A DNA stretch of 64,000 bases from Arcticibacter eurypsychrophilus. GTDB lineage: Bacteria > Bacteroidota > Bacteroidia > Sphingobacteriales > Sphingobacteriaceae. A model generated the notes under the pieces. It worked only from the letters and a program-made list of their open reading frames with translations, was not told where the DNA came from and made no database searches. Position numbers and translations under genes: made by a program. The stretch covers positions 1-64,000 of the forward strand of contig NZ_MDFN01000003.1 in assembly GCF_001730525.1 (NCBI RefSeq), read 5' to 3'. Of this stretch, positions 36,569-44,693 are shown in pieces. The first letter of the stretch is position 1, and the number at the start of each line of letters is the position of its first letter.

Positions 36569-37207
36569 ATGAAAAACTTAATTATAACAGCTGCGGTTGT
36601 AGCAATAACAGGATTTACTGCTATAAACGCACAAACAACTTCTCCTGCTGAAACTCAGGATACTACATCAACAAGTACAGGTCAAGCCACTACCCCTACT
36701 CAAGGGCAAGACTCTACTGCGACAGGACAAAACACAGGAACTACATCCACCGGGACAGCTTCACCAGCAGGTGATGTTGTTCAAGCCATCTCTACTTCCG
36801 GATATAACGCAAGTTTAACCACTGCAATTAAAACCGCTGGTCTTGATCAAACACTAAAAGGAGCAGGTCCATTTACTATTTTCGCCCCTTCCGACCAGGC
36901 TTTTATAGCTGTTCCAGCCGGAGATAGCTTGCTTACTCAACAGGCTAAATTAGCTAAGGTCCTTAAACACCACGTTGTAGTTGGTCAATATACCAAAGAC
37001 GACATTATTAAAGCACTGACAGTAGGAAAAGGATCAACAACATTAAAAACTATCGATGGAGACGTTCTTACTTTGAAAGTAAATGAAAGTAAGAATCTTG
37101 AACTTTCAGACGCTTTCGGAAATAAAGCACTTGTTACCGTTTTCGATATCAAAGGAACTAACGGTACAGCACACGTAATTAATAGTGTACTAGTACCGAA
37201 ACAATAA
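36569..37207 (+). CDS. Fasciclin (FAS1) domain exported protein
   Basis: A 212-residue protein with signal peptide (AVVAITGFTAINAQ), a low-complexity Thr/Gln/Gly/Ser linker at about 25-65, and one FAS1 domain (VVQAISTSGYNASLTTAIKTAGLDQTLKGAGPFTIFAPSDQAF ending in ALVTVFDIKGTNGTAHVINSVLVPK; only segments under the quoting limit of a motif matter here: FTIFAPSDQAF and AHVINSVLVP). FAS1 domains mediate adhesion or matrix contacts. It is monocistronic with its own terminator. Confidence 0.9.
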   Translation: MKNLIITAAVVAITGFTAINAQTTSPAETQDTTSTSTGQATTPTQGQDSTATGQNTGTTSTGTASPAGDVVQAISTSGYNASLTTAIKTAGLDQTLKGAGPFTIFAPSDQAFIAVPAGDSLLTQQAKLAKVLKHHVVVGQYTKDDIIKALTVGKGSTTLKTIDGDVLTLKVNESKNLELSDAFGNKALVTVFDIKGTNGTAHVINSVLVPKQ

Positions 37208-37229
37208 TTTTTAAATTTCCTAATTGAGA

Positions 37230-37261
37230 GACTCTGCTAATCCATCAGCAGGGTCTTTTTT
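37230..37261 (+). terminator. Terminator of the fasciclin gene
   Basis: GACTCTGCT (37230-37238) pairs with AGCAGGGTC (37247-37255, one G-U pair) and is followed by a T run. The last T residues touch the 3' end of the convergent receptor gene. Confidence 0.8.
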
Positions 37262-39935
37262 ATGTTTCAAACTTATTCACATTTAGCGTAAACAACACCA
37301 TAAAGTAACGACCTAACCGATTACTTCGGTTGTCCATAATCGAGTTATTCAAAATCAAACGTTGAACATTCGTGTTTTGGTCAAACAAATCAAACCCTGT
37401 AAAACGAAGAGCACCCTTTTTCCCTTTTAAAAATTGATACTCCAGGTAAGTATTTAAAATCAAAGGATTAGTTTTTACAGATCCTGCAAAACCATTATAA
37501 AAATTCTTATCTACAGCAGATCCAAAAATAAAAGAAGGACTTACATTCCATCTTCCTGATGCACTTAAAAACCAGGTTGACAACTTATTTTTCTCATATT
37601 CATCCAAAGAATATGATGTTTTATTCAACGTATAAGTAACCGAAGGATTCAGTTCAAGCTTCCCTCCAGGATTAATCTGCATCCTGAAGTTTTGAGAAGT
37701 AATCAGGTTTTTACCTGTTATTTTAATATAATTACTAAGTGAAACATTATTATTATAGCTGATATTACCGTTGATATCCAGGATAATACGCCGACCTACC
37801 AAAGGAAGTGAAGCATTGTATAATCCACCAAGTTGAAAACCACCATTAATATTATCAAATAAAGTTTCCTGAGTAACCACATTATCCGGATGATACATCA
37901 ATACCGTATTAGCAACCACCTGATCCTGAACGACCGAAGCACTCAAACTTGTAAATAACGTATTACCTGTATCAAAATTAAAACTGTTATAGGAAAAATC
38001 AACAGTGTGCCAAAGCTCCGATTTTAAGGTCGGATTTCCAGTTATTGGATACTGCGGATTCGTTACATCTGTTACCGGTTGCAACTGCAAATACGAAGGA
38101 GGATTACTGCTGGCAGCGTAATTAAATCCAAACGATTTCTCTGATGATGGCGTGTAACTGTAATTTAATTCAGGAACAATATTTAATCCTATTCTATTGA
38201 TCCTGATATTGTTACTGATAGACTCCCCCGATAGTAATGTGGGTTGAACACTAACACCAATAGAATAGGAATGTTTGGAACCGCTATGCCGAAGAGCCAG
38301 ACTTGCCAGGTTCGTTCTGAAAGAATACGTATACCTGTTACTCAAAGAATCAATTCGCTTAATCATGTCTGCCCGATTAGCCTCCCGGTCATTCAAAAAC
38401 TCCGAATAGCTATATACATAACCAAATTCAAGACGCGTATTCGTAGTTATAGGCTCCAGGTATGAAACCTTAGCGCTGATATTTAAATTCTCATTTTCAT
38501 TTTTAAGAAAAGTTCTTAAAAGCGAATCCAGACTAAGATTACCGTTTCTATCATAAAAATTCAATCTTGCATCCACGCGCTGTTCTGTCGTATTTACTCC
38601 ATTTTTTATATTTACTTCCGTATATACATTTCTACCCAATTTTTTAAAGCGATGATTAGCCACCACCCTTAAGCCGATGAGTGGATTTAAATTAGATGTC
38701 GACTCATTCGTCTGCTGCCTCAAACTATCAATCAAATAAGAATTCGTTAACTTATTCTGTATCAAATTAGAATTCGTTATTGAATTTCTCTTTGAAAAAG
38801 ATATCGATGGTGAAATCTGAATGTAATCTTCTTTATTGCGATCATACTCGATATTCCATTGAAACACATGGTTATAACCATTGCTGGTAACCCTACTGGT
38901 ATCATTATTAATAATTAGTGTACTGTTGGGATAGATATTCTGGCGAAAGGTTTCCGAAAAAAGCTCATTGCGCGTATCCGAATAATTATAGCTCCCAAAC
39001 GAACTGAGGTATTTATTATATTTCTCCCGATGATTAAACCCAAACGAATTTAAATTGGTCAAGCCATTGTCGCCTCCATTTTTTAAAGCATAACCGGAGC
39101 CCGATAAACTGGAATTATTATTATTCAAATTTCCGTAAACACCAGTTTCCCTGTTATTATTGAAGTAATTAGCCAATGCAGACACCTGATACCTCCCTTC
39201 ATTACCCATTCCCGCATTTACATTACCAAAATAGCCTTTTCTCAAGTTGGCCCAAGTCTTAATGTTTATAATCTTTTGGGAACGTCCAGTAGCACTTCCA
39301 GTAAATTGCCCTTGATCACCATAATCATTAATAACTTGGATCTTTTCAATCAAGTTAGCCGGAATATTCTTCATCACAGTTTCTACATCTCCGCCAAAAA
39401 AATCCCTGCCATTAACAGTAATTTTTGATATCTGCTTCCCTTGAGCAATTACGTCACCATCATCATTCAGTATAATACCCGGCAATTGTCTTAATAAATC
39501 TTCTGTGTATGCATTTTCTCTTAACTTATAGTTCCTTGATTGATATTCTATAGTATCCTTTTTAATAACCAGCAGTTGCTTCCCTGTGATCAGAATTTGA
39601 TTTAGTTCATAAGATTGTGCCTGTAACTGTAATGGTTCAATTTCAACATAAAACATTCCCTCCTCCCCAATGTGGTCCTTTACTAAGGACTGATAGCCTA
39701 GATTAGAAATAGTCAGTTTGAAAACCGGAGAAGTAATATCCTTTAGAGAGTAAAAACCTTTGTCATTTGTTTTAACCAGTACAGAGTCAAAATCAGAGGT
39801 AAGTAATACTGTTGCACCAGATATGCCCGTACCTGAAGTATCCTGTAAAGTACCTCTTACAAAATATCTGATCGTTTGGGCATTTAAACATCGGGAAGTT
39901 AACAGAAGTGCAATTAAAATTACAAATACCTTCAT
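37260..39935 (-). CDS. Outer-membrane beta-barrel receptor with carboxypeptidase-regulatory domain
   Basis: An 891-residue protein. A signal peptide (ALLLTSRCLNAQ) precedes a carboxypeptidase-like regulatory domain at about 25-115 (VRGTLQDTSGTGISGATVLL), a plug-like region (AYTEDLLRQLPGIILNDDGDVIAQGKQI; KITVNGRDFFGGD) and a large barrel ending FTLNVNKF. This is the outer_membrane_beta-barrel type common in Bacteroidota, related to TonB-dependent receptors. No SusD partner is adjacent, so glycan uptake is not implied; ligand unknown. Confidence 0.85.
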   Translation of the reverse strand: MKVFVILIALLLTSRCLNAQTIRYFVRGTLQDTSGTGISGATVLLTSDFDSVLVKTNDKGFYSLKDITSPVFKLTISNLGYQSLVKDHIGEEGMFYVEIEPLQLQAQSYELNQILITGKQLLVIKKDTIEYQSRNYKLRENAYTEDLLRQLPGIILNDDGDVIAQGKQISKITVNGRDFFGGDVETVMKNIPANLIEKIQVINDYGDQGQFTGSATGRSQKIINIKTWANLRKGYFGNVNAGMGNEGRYQVSALANYFNNNRETGVYGNLNNNNSSLSGSGYALKNGGDNGLTNLNSFGFNHREKYNKYLSSFGSYNYSDTRNELFSETFRQNIYPNSTLIINNDTSRVTSNGYNHVFQWNIEYDRNKEDYIQISPSISFSKRNSITNSNLIQNKLTNSYLIDSLRQQTNESTSNLNPLIGLRVVANHRFKKLGRNVYTEVNIKNGVNTTEQRVDARLNFYDRNGNLSLDSLLRTFLKNENENLNISAKVSYLEPITTNTRLEFGYVYSYSEFLNDREANRADMIKRIDSLSNRYTYSFRTNLASLALRHSGSKHSYSIGVSVQPTLLSGESISNNIRINRIGLNIVPELNYSYTPSSEKSFGFNYAASSNPPSYLQLQPVTDVTNPQYPITGNPTLKSELWHTVDFSYNSFNFDTGNTLFTSLSASVVQDQVVANTVLMYHPDNVVTQETLFDNINGGFQLGGLYNASLPLVGRRIILDINGNISYNNNVSLSNYIKITGKNLITSQNFRMQINPGGKLELNPSVTYTLNKTSYSLDEYEKNKLSTWFLSASGRWNVSPSFIFGSAVDKNFYNGFAGSVKTNPLILNTYLEYQFLKGKKGALRFTGFDLFDQNTNVQRLILNNSIMDNRSNRLGRYFMVLFTLNVNKFET

Positions 39936-40256
39936 CTATAATGCAATTATAAAGAATCTGCCATGCATAGCCTTAATTAAATTTTAATAAGACTTCATCA
40001 TATTAAAACAGTATTAACGACATTAATAATATTCTAATATGAAAGTTTACAATTTAATTGAAGCTCGACAAAAAATATTCGGTACATAGCTTATAAACGC
40101 TTAGGATTATTCAGGATATAGGGGGCGATAAAGAAGAGAAAATCGCTGTCCAGTTTACACAATAAATTCAGGACTATTAGTGTAGTACGAATAGACTAAT
40201 TATAATCAGGTTAGGATTATAAAAAAAAGGGCCATTGGAACAGCCCTTTTGATATG
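39936..40256. other. Intergenic region with one terminator
   Basis: AT-rich, no gene seen. It contains the upstream region of the 891-residue receptor gene on the minus strand and, at its right end, the terminator of the RRM gene (40221-40250). Confidence 0.5.
40221..40250 (-). terminator. Terminator of the RRM gene
   Basis: AAAAGGGC and GCCCTTTT pair around a 10-base loop; on the minus strand the hairpin is followed by a run of eight T. Confidence 0.8.
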
Positions 40257-40586
40257 TTATCTGTTAAAGCCGCCTCTTCCGCCGCCTCCACCACCGCCAC
40301 CGCGGTTGAATCCACCGCCACCACCACGACTTTGACCATCAGTGGGTTTATCTTCAGCCACTTTGACTGTGATTTTACTCCCATTGTAATCTCCACCGTT
40401 CATGTTTTTGATAGCTTCTTTAGCTTCTTCATCGTTAGGCATTTCAACAAAGCCAAAACCTCTGCTTTTACCTGTTTCACGGTCTTTTATAATTCTAAGT
40501 GACTTAACTACTCCAAAATCTCCAAAAACCGCTCTTAATTCTGCCTCCTCTACTTCGAAAGGAAGGCCTGCAATAAATATCTTCAT
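40257..40586 (-). CDS. Glycine-rich RRM RNA-binding protein
   Basis: A 109-residue protein with one RNA-recognition motif (RNP2 IFIAGL at 3-8; RNP1 KSRGFGFVEM at about 42-51) and a Gly/Arg/Asn-rich tail of about 25 residues (runs of GGGG with FNR). Similar single-RRM proteins are widespread in Bacteroidota and cyanobacteria, where some are cold-induced; their targets here are not known. The minus-strand -7 box at 40606-40613 implies a leader of about 15 bases. Confidence 0.92.
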   Translation of the reverse strand: MKIFIAGLPFEVEEAELRAVFGDFGVVKSLRIIKDRETGKSRGFGFVEMPNDEEAKEAIKNMNGGDYNGSKITVKVAEDKPTDGQSRGGGGGFNRGGGGGGGGRGGFNR

Positions 40587-40605
40587 TAAAACTTTAAAAT
40601 TTGAG

Positions 40606-40613
40606 CAAATGTA
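40606..40613 (-). promoter_or_regulatory. Putative -7 element (TACATTTG) of the RRM gene
   Basis: Minus-strand perfect TAnnTTTG match 20 bases before the ATG. Confidence 0.45.
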
Positions 40614-40986
40614 AGGATTTTAAATCAAATTACAGCTAATCACTTGAAAACAAGACTTATTTTATATGTTAAAATTTATTTCATGAAAGCAATATGACAT
40701 CATAAACAGGCATTAATCTTTGTATTCATTTAAGCCTGATCATAAATGATTTATTTAGTCAGAGCGGATCCTTTTGATCCAAATAAAATTCACTCACAAT
40801 CCAATCGCAACTGTACTTATTGAGAAATTAGCACATAGTAAACGCTCTTATTAAACTTTTACATCCAGCCTAGCTCAATATTATTCTGATTTAATGATCA
40901 AAGAACCTGAATTTAAACCACAAAAAAACCATAACCAGCTCATAACTAACTCAATAAATGAAAACAAATAAAAATACATAATCTAG

Positions 40987-41017
40987 TTTGGAAATGAGGG
41001 TAAGATTTGTACTTTTG
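40987..41017 (+). promoter_or_regulatory. Promoter of tRNA-Ser
   Basis: TTTG (40987-40990), 19-base spacer, TACTTTTG (41010-41017). The first base of the mature tRNA is 5 bases after the box. Since transcription cannot start later than that, this promoter bounds the distance from box to start site in this organism. Confidence 0.75.
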
Positions 41018-41021
41018 TCGC

Positions 41022-41108
41022 GGAGAGTTGGCAGAGTGGTCGATTGCGGCAGTCTTGAAAACTGTTGACTTGTTAAAGGGTCCGCGGGTTCGAATCCCCC
41101 ACTCTCCG
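41022..41108 (+). tRNA. tRNA-Ser (anticodon TGA)
   Basis: Acceptor stem GGAGAGT (41022-41028) pairs with ACTCTCC (41101-41107), G discriminator at 41108. The anticodon stem GCAGT/ACTGT encloses the loop CTTGAAA with TGA. A long variable arm (GACTT...GGGTC) and the TTCGAAT T-loop confirm a serine tRNA. The T stem is GCGGG/CCCCC, with one C-C mismatch at pair 50:64. CCA is not encoded. Confidence 0.93.
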
Positions 41109-41127
41109 CATAGGTATCAAAGCCTAC

Positions 41128-41164
41128 AAAAAAGCCTGCAAATTGACGTTTGCGGGCTTTTTTG
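41128..41164 (+). terminator. Terminator after tRNA-Ser
   Basis: AAAAAAGCCTGCAAA pairs with TTTGCGGGCTTTTTT (one G-U pair), around a short loop. Confidence 0.85.
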
Positions 41165-41213
41165 TTTAATACCGCTAGTCAATGAGTATTTACAAGGTTC
41201 TCCTAACACTCAT

Positions 41214-41240
41214 ACTATCTTTTACTATCTTTTACTATCT
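41214..41240. repeat. Short tandem repeat (unit TTTACTATCT)
   Basis: About 2.7 copies of a 10-base unit, exact. It lies between the tRNA terminator and the 3' end of the DeoR gene and could vary by slippage. Confidence 0.7.
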
Positions 41241-41271
41241 TGGTTACCGCTGTTAAAGCCCAGGATCATCA

Positions 41272-42021
41272 TTAAATAATTCCTAATTCAGCGTTGCGGT
41301 AAGCATTCAATTTTTTATCATTACCAGGCAGTTCTGTTATTAAAGTATCTATCGAAGAAAGTTCGCATACCTGAAAGAATTCGGTACAATTCAGTTTTTC
41401 GCTATTGCATAATACAATACTTTTTATTGAAGCATTAAGCATAGACCTTTTCACCTCCCCATCTTGCTGAAACGCAGCTGTTATACCAAATTTTTTATCT
41501 ATAGCGCAGGTCCCCATGAAGTACAAATCGGCAATATATTGCTTGGTTTCTTCACAAGCCTGCCACCCTGTTGTCGTTTGGGTTTCATGATTGTAATACC
41601 CACCTAAAACAATTAGTTCAACGTTCTTATATTTGGATATAATAGGAATTGCAGCTTGGTTATTGGTGATTATTCGTAAAGTTATATCTATAGGTAGCAG
41701 AGAAGCTAAGACACACATAGAGGTCCCTCCATCCATAAAAATAGTTTGTCCACTTTTTATAAGCTGCAAGGCTTTCATGCCAATCACTTCTTTTCCTTCA
41801 GACAAGTAATTGACGCGATCCTGAAAGTTTAAAGGATTTTTTGATACAGATATAGCACCACCTCTTACTTTTATTAAAAGTCCGCTTTTATGCAGATGCT
41901 CAATATCTCTCCTAATAGTATCTTCAGAAACATTTAACGCCTTCGTTATCAGATCGTATGTCACTTTTCCTTCTTTATTTAAGGATTTTAATATCCGATT
42001 AAATCTTTCTTCCCTTAGCAT
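41272..42021 (-). CDS. DeoR/GlpR-family transcriptional regulator
   Basis: A 249-residue regulator. The N-terminal helix-turn-helix (VTYDLITKALNVSEDTIRRDIEHL, followed by GLLIKVRGGAIS) is the DeoR signature, and the C-terminal DeoRC sensor domain (IFMDGGTSMCVLASLLP; IVLCNSEKLN) binds a phosphorylated sugar or nucleoside in characterised members. It overlaps the MFS gene by 7 bases. The 40-bp palindrome in front of that gene is its likely operator; the ligand is unknown. Confidence 0.9.
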   Translation of the reverse strand: MLREERFNRILKSLNKEGKVTYDLITKALNVSEDTIRRDIEHLHKSGLLIKVRGGAISVSKNPLNFQDRVNYLSEGKEVIGMKALQLIKSGQTIFMDGGTSMCVLASLLPIDITLRIITNNQAAIPIISKYKNVELIVLGGYYNHETQTTTGWQACEETKQYIADLYFMGTCAIDKKFGITAAFQQDGEVKRSMLNASIKSIVLCNSEKLNCTEFFQVCELSSIDTLITELPGNDKKLNAYRNAELGII

Positions 42022-43211
42022 TTTTCTACCCTACTCTTAAAAGCATAACTGACAGCCATAATTATTAATAATACACCGCAAAAAGCAAATGCAACAGGCA
42101 ATGTAAAGGCATTTGATATAAAACCCAACATAGCCGGGCCTGTAAGCAAACCCGCATAGCCTATTGTGGTGATAGCAGGAATAGCAATAGTAGCAGGAAC
42201 ATTTTTTAGCCGGCCACCTTCGCTAAAAAATACGGGAACAACATTAGCCATTCCTAATCCCCATAAAACAAATCCCAATAAAGCTGTTGCCACCCAGGGT
42301 GTAAAAACAACTACCGCCATGCCTGATGCAGCAACAAGACCACCACTAATTACTACAAGACGGCCATTAAATCTTGAAACAATTCGATCACCAAATAAAC
42401 GCATTATAGCCATAGCCACTGAAAAAGAAGCATAGCCCATACCTGACATTTCATTGCTGACACCTCTATTGTTCTGTAAAAAAACGGCACTCCAATCCAA
42501 CACAGCGCCTTCTGATAAAAATGCGATAAAACACAGCATCCCAATAAAAAGCACCCGGCCATTAAACCATAGTTTTACTTTGCTGTTGGTTTCCGATTTA
42601 ACCGTATTAAATTCATCAATTATGGTTTGCTCCGTAGCCTTATTAAATAAAAATTTATAGTTGATGCCTATTATCAAAAGAAGTAAAGTCGAAACACCTA
42701 TAGCTGCCCACATTGGTGTAAGTCCCCATTTCATTAAGAAACCAATACCCAATGCGCCAAACAACCCTCCTACACTATACAAGCCATGAAGAGATGACAT
42801 GATGGGCTTTCCATACGCATTTTGCACCTGTACACCATGTGCGTTCATGGCAGCATCAATCACTCCCATGCCAGAGCCAAAGAAAAATAATACAACAGCC
42901 ATCGTGGAAACGGATGTAGTAAGCATCAAAGGTGGTAGCATAGCTGCAACTAATAAAGCACCAACAAGTATTACCTTACGACTGCCAAATTTAGCAGATA
43001 AGATGCCACTTACAGGCATCATGATAATTGCACCTAAACCCAAGAGTAGTAAAAGTAAGCCTAAATCAGCATCATTGAGTGCAAGTCTTTCTTTTGCAAA
43101 TGGGACCATTGGTGCCCAGCAAGATATTCCCAAACCACAAACCAAAAAAGCTGATTTTGTCGCCCAAATAGCTTGTTTTATCTCGTTTCGTTTAATTCGC
43201 TGCATTTCCAT
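42015..43211 (-). CDS. MFS transporter, YbjJ type
   Basis: A 398-residue inner-membrane protein with about 12 hydrophobic segments (first: SAFLVCGLGISCWAPMVPFA). The SSLHGLYSVGGLFGALG motif and the overall sequence resemble YbjJ-like major facilitator proteins; substrate unknown, though the coupled DeoR regulator suggests a sugar or sugar-like compound. The start could be 43211 or the second ATG at 43205; the palindromic operator begins at the first ATG. It overlaps DeoR and both are probably one operon. Confidence 0.85.
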   Translation of the reverse strand: MEMQRIKRNEIKQAIWATKSAFLVCGLGISCWAPMVPFAKERLALNDADLGLLLLLLGLGAIIMMPVSGILSAKFGSRKVILVGALLVAAMLPPLMLTTSVSTMAVVLFFFGSGMGVIDAAMNAHGVQVQNAYGKPIMSSLHGLYSVGGLFGALGIGFLMKWGLTPMWAAIGVSTLLLLIIGINYKFLFNKATEQTIIDEFNTVKSETNSKVKLWFNGRVLFIGMLCFIAFLSEGAVLDWSAVFLQNNRGVSNEMSGMGYASFSVAMAIMRLFGDRIVSRFNGRLVVISGGLVAASGMAVVVFTPWVATALLGFVLWGLGMANVVPVFFSEGGRLKNVPATIAIPAITTIGYAGLLTGPAMLGFISNAFTLPVAFAFCGVLLIIMAVSYAFKSRVEKC

Positions 43212-43249
43212 TATGCAATATTATGCAAATTTGCATATTATTGCATAAT
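43210..43249 (-). promoter_or_regulatory. 40-bp nested palindrome, likely DeoR operator
   Basis: Symmetric about 43229.5 with a single mismatched pair (43221/43238). It contains two TATGCAA half-sites and two TTGCATA half-sites; the inner core ATGCAAATTTGCAT is perfect, and outer arms ATTATGCAATA and TATTGCATAAT are exact complements. It abuts the MFS start codon, where a bound repressor would block transcription of MFS-deoR. Confidence 0.75.
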
Positions 43250-43552
43250 ATACTTGCTTTTAATTGAAGTAGTTAATCTATTAAAATTTCCAAATGATTA
43301 TATATCCATGTACAAAACCATGATATTAAAGCTCTTATACTAATTTAATTGATGTCATATTTTATCGAATTGAAGTACATTTTCTTCTAACTGATGAATA
43401 TATTTTCTAAAGGCTACATTATTCTTTTTTGCATCAGCTATAACCCCCAATAAGCACTATTACAAATATCCATTTAGTATCAATCATATTTTTACATTCA
43501 AACAGAGAACAAGGCCTCTTCCTTTTTGTTAAATTTGAAACAAACATAATAT
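43250..43552. other. Intergenic region between MFS operator and alcohol dehydrogenase
   Basis: AT-rich, with no gene seen. The right end holds the alcohol dehydrogenase promoter. Confidence 0.5.
43530..43537 (+). promoter_or_regulatory. Putative -7 element (TAAATTTG) of alcohol dehydrogenase
   Basis: Perfect TAnnTTTG match 15 bases before the ATG. Confidence 0.45.
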
Positions 43553-44599
43553 ATGAAAGCAGTTAAATCTTATGTGGCTTATAGTGCCGATAAACCACTT
43601 GAACCTTACCAGTTAGATCGTAGAGAACCCGAAGCTAATGATGTGGAAATCAAAATTTTATATTGCGGAGTATGCCATTCTGATATTCATACCGTACGAA
43701 ATGAATGGGGTGGAACGATGTATCCTGTAGTGCCTGGACATGAAATAGTCGGAAAAGTAACCCGTGTGGGTAATGAAGTAAGTCGCTTTAAAATAGGTGA
43801 TACAGTGGGCGTTGGCTGTTTTGTAGATTCTTGTGGCCATTGCAAAAACTGCAAAGAAGACAATGAACAATATTGCGAAAACGGACATTCTCAGACCTAT
43901 AACTCGTACTTACAGGATCGTAAGACAATTACTTATGGCGGTTATTCCACCCATATCGTGGTAACCGAAAAATTCGTTTTAAACGTATCCGATAAACTTC
44001 CTCTTGAAAAAGTGGCTCCATTACTTTGTGCAGGCATCACCACCTACTCTCCTTTAAAACACTGGAATGTAAAAGCTGGTGATAAACTTGGGGTTGTTGG
44101 TTTAGGCGGACTTGGACATATGGCTGTTAAAATCGGTGCTTCTATGGGTGCCGAGGTAACTGTATTAAGCCGTTCTAAAAGCAAAGAAAAAGATGCCCAG
44201 CAACTAGGTGCGCATCATTTTGAGATCACTACGGATAAAAGCACCATGGAAAGACTAGCGAACAGTTTTGATTTTATCATTGATACTGTGTCTGCGCAAC
44301 ATGACTACAATGATTATCTGGCCTTGTTGAATACCAATGGAGTAATGATCATATTGGGTGTACCTCCCACACCTTCTGATGTTCAGGCATTTCAATTAAT
44401 TGGGGGTCGCCGCAGTCTGGTTGGTTCTTTAGTAGGTGGTATAAAAGAGACACAGGAAATGCTGGACTATTGTGCTGAACACAATATTACTTCAGACGTT
44501 GAAATGATCAATATCGATCAAATTAACGAAGCGTTTGAACGTACCCTTGCCGGCGATGTTCATTATCGTTTTGTGATCGATATGGCATCACTTAAGTAA
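43553..44599 (+). CDS. Zinc-dependent NAD(P) alcohol dehydrogenase, CAD/YahK type
   Basis: A 348-residue medium-chain dehydrogenase reducing aldehydes or oxidising alcohols. Catalytic zinc ligands are Cys41 (CGVCHSD), His63-Glu64 (PGHE) and a Cys in LLCAGITTYSPL. The structural zinc has Cys94, 97, 100 and 108. The cofactor loop is GVVGLGGLGHMAVKIG and the segment after it (VLSRSKSKE) suggests NADP. Close to cinnamyl-alcohol-dehydrogenase-type YahK proteins with broad aldehyde range. It is divergent from the DeoR/MFS pair and converges on a second MFS gene. Confidence 0.92.
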   Translation: MKAVKSYVAYSADKPLEPYQLDRREPEANDVEIKILYCGVCHSDIHTVRNEWGGTMYPVVPGHEIVGKVTRVGNEVSRFKIGDTVGVGCFVDSCGHCKNCKEDNEQYCENGHSQTYNSYLQDRKTITYGGYSTHIVVTEKFVLNVSDKLPLEKVAPLLCAGITTYSPLKHWNVKAGDKLGVVGLGGLGHMAVKIGASMGAEVTVLSRSKSKEKDAQQLGAHHFEITTDKSTMERLANSFDFIIDTVSAQHDYNDYLALLNTNGVMIILGVPPTPSDVQAFQLIGGRRSLVGSLVGGIKETQEMLDYCAEHNITSDVEMINIDQINEAFERTLAGDVHYRFVIDMASLK

Positions 44600-44637
44600 T
44601 AGTTCAATACTTAAAACAGCATCTGTTTAGAATACAT

Positions 44638-44693
44638 AAAATAGCAAATGGATAAAAGCACAATCAAAACATGCCCTTATTCATTTGCTATTT
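44638..44693. terminator. Bidirectional terminator between ADH and MFS genes
   Basis: AAATAGCAAATG (about 44639-44650) pairs with CATTTGCTATTT (44682-44693), and ATAA/TTAT extends the stem. The right arm encodes the last codons of the convergent MFS gene. Confidence 0.65.

Larger units (their letters stand above)
40587..41021. other. Intergenic region before tRNA-Ser
   Basis: AT-rich, no gene seen. Contains the RRM gene promoter (minus strand), a small GGATC/GATCC inverted repeat near 40770, and the tRNA promoter at the right end. Confidence 0.5.

Noticed and set aside
41007..41279. A 90-codon plus-strand frame
   Set aside because: It begins with TTG inside the tRNA promoter and runs through tRNA-Ser and its terminator; a coding role is not credible.
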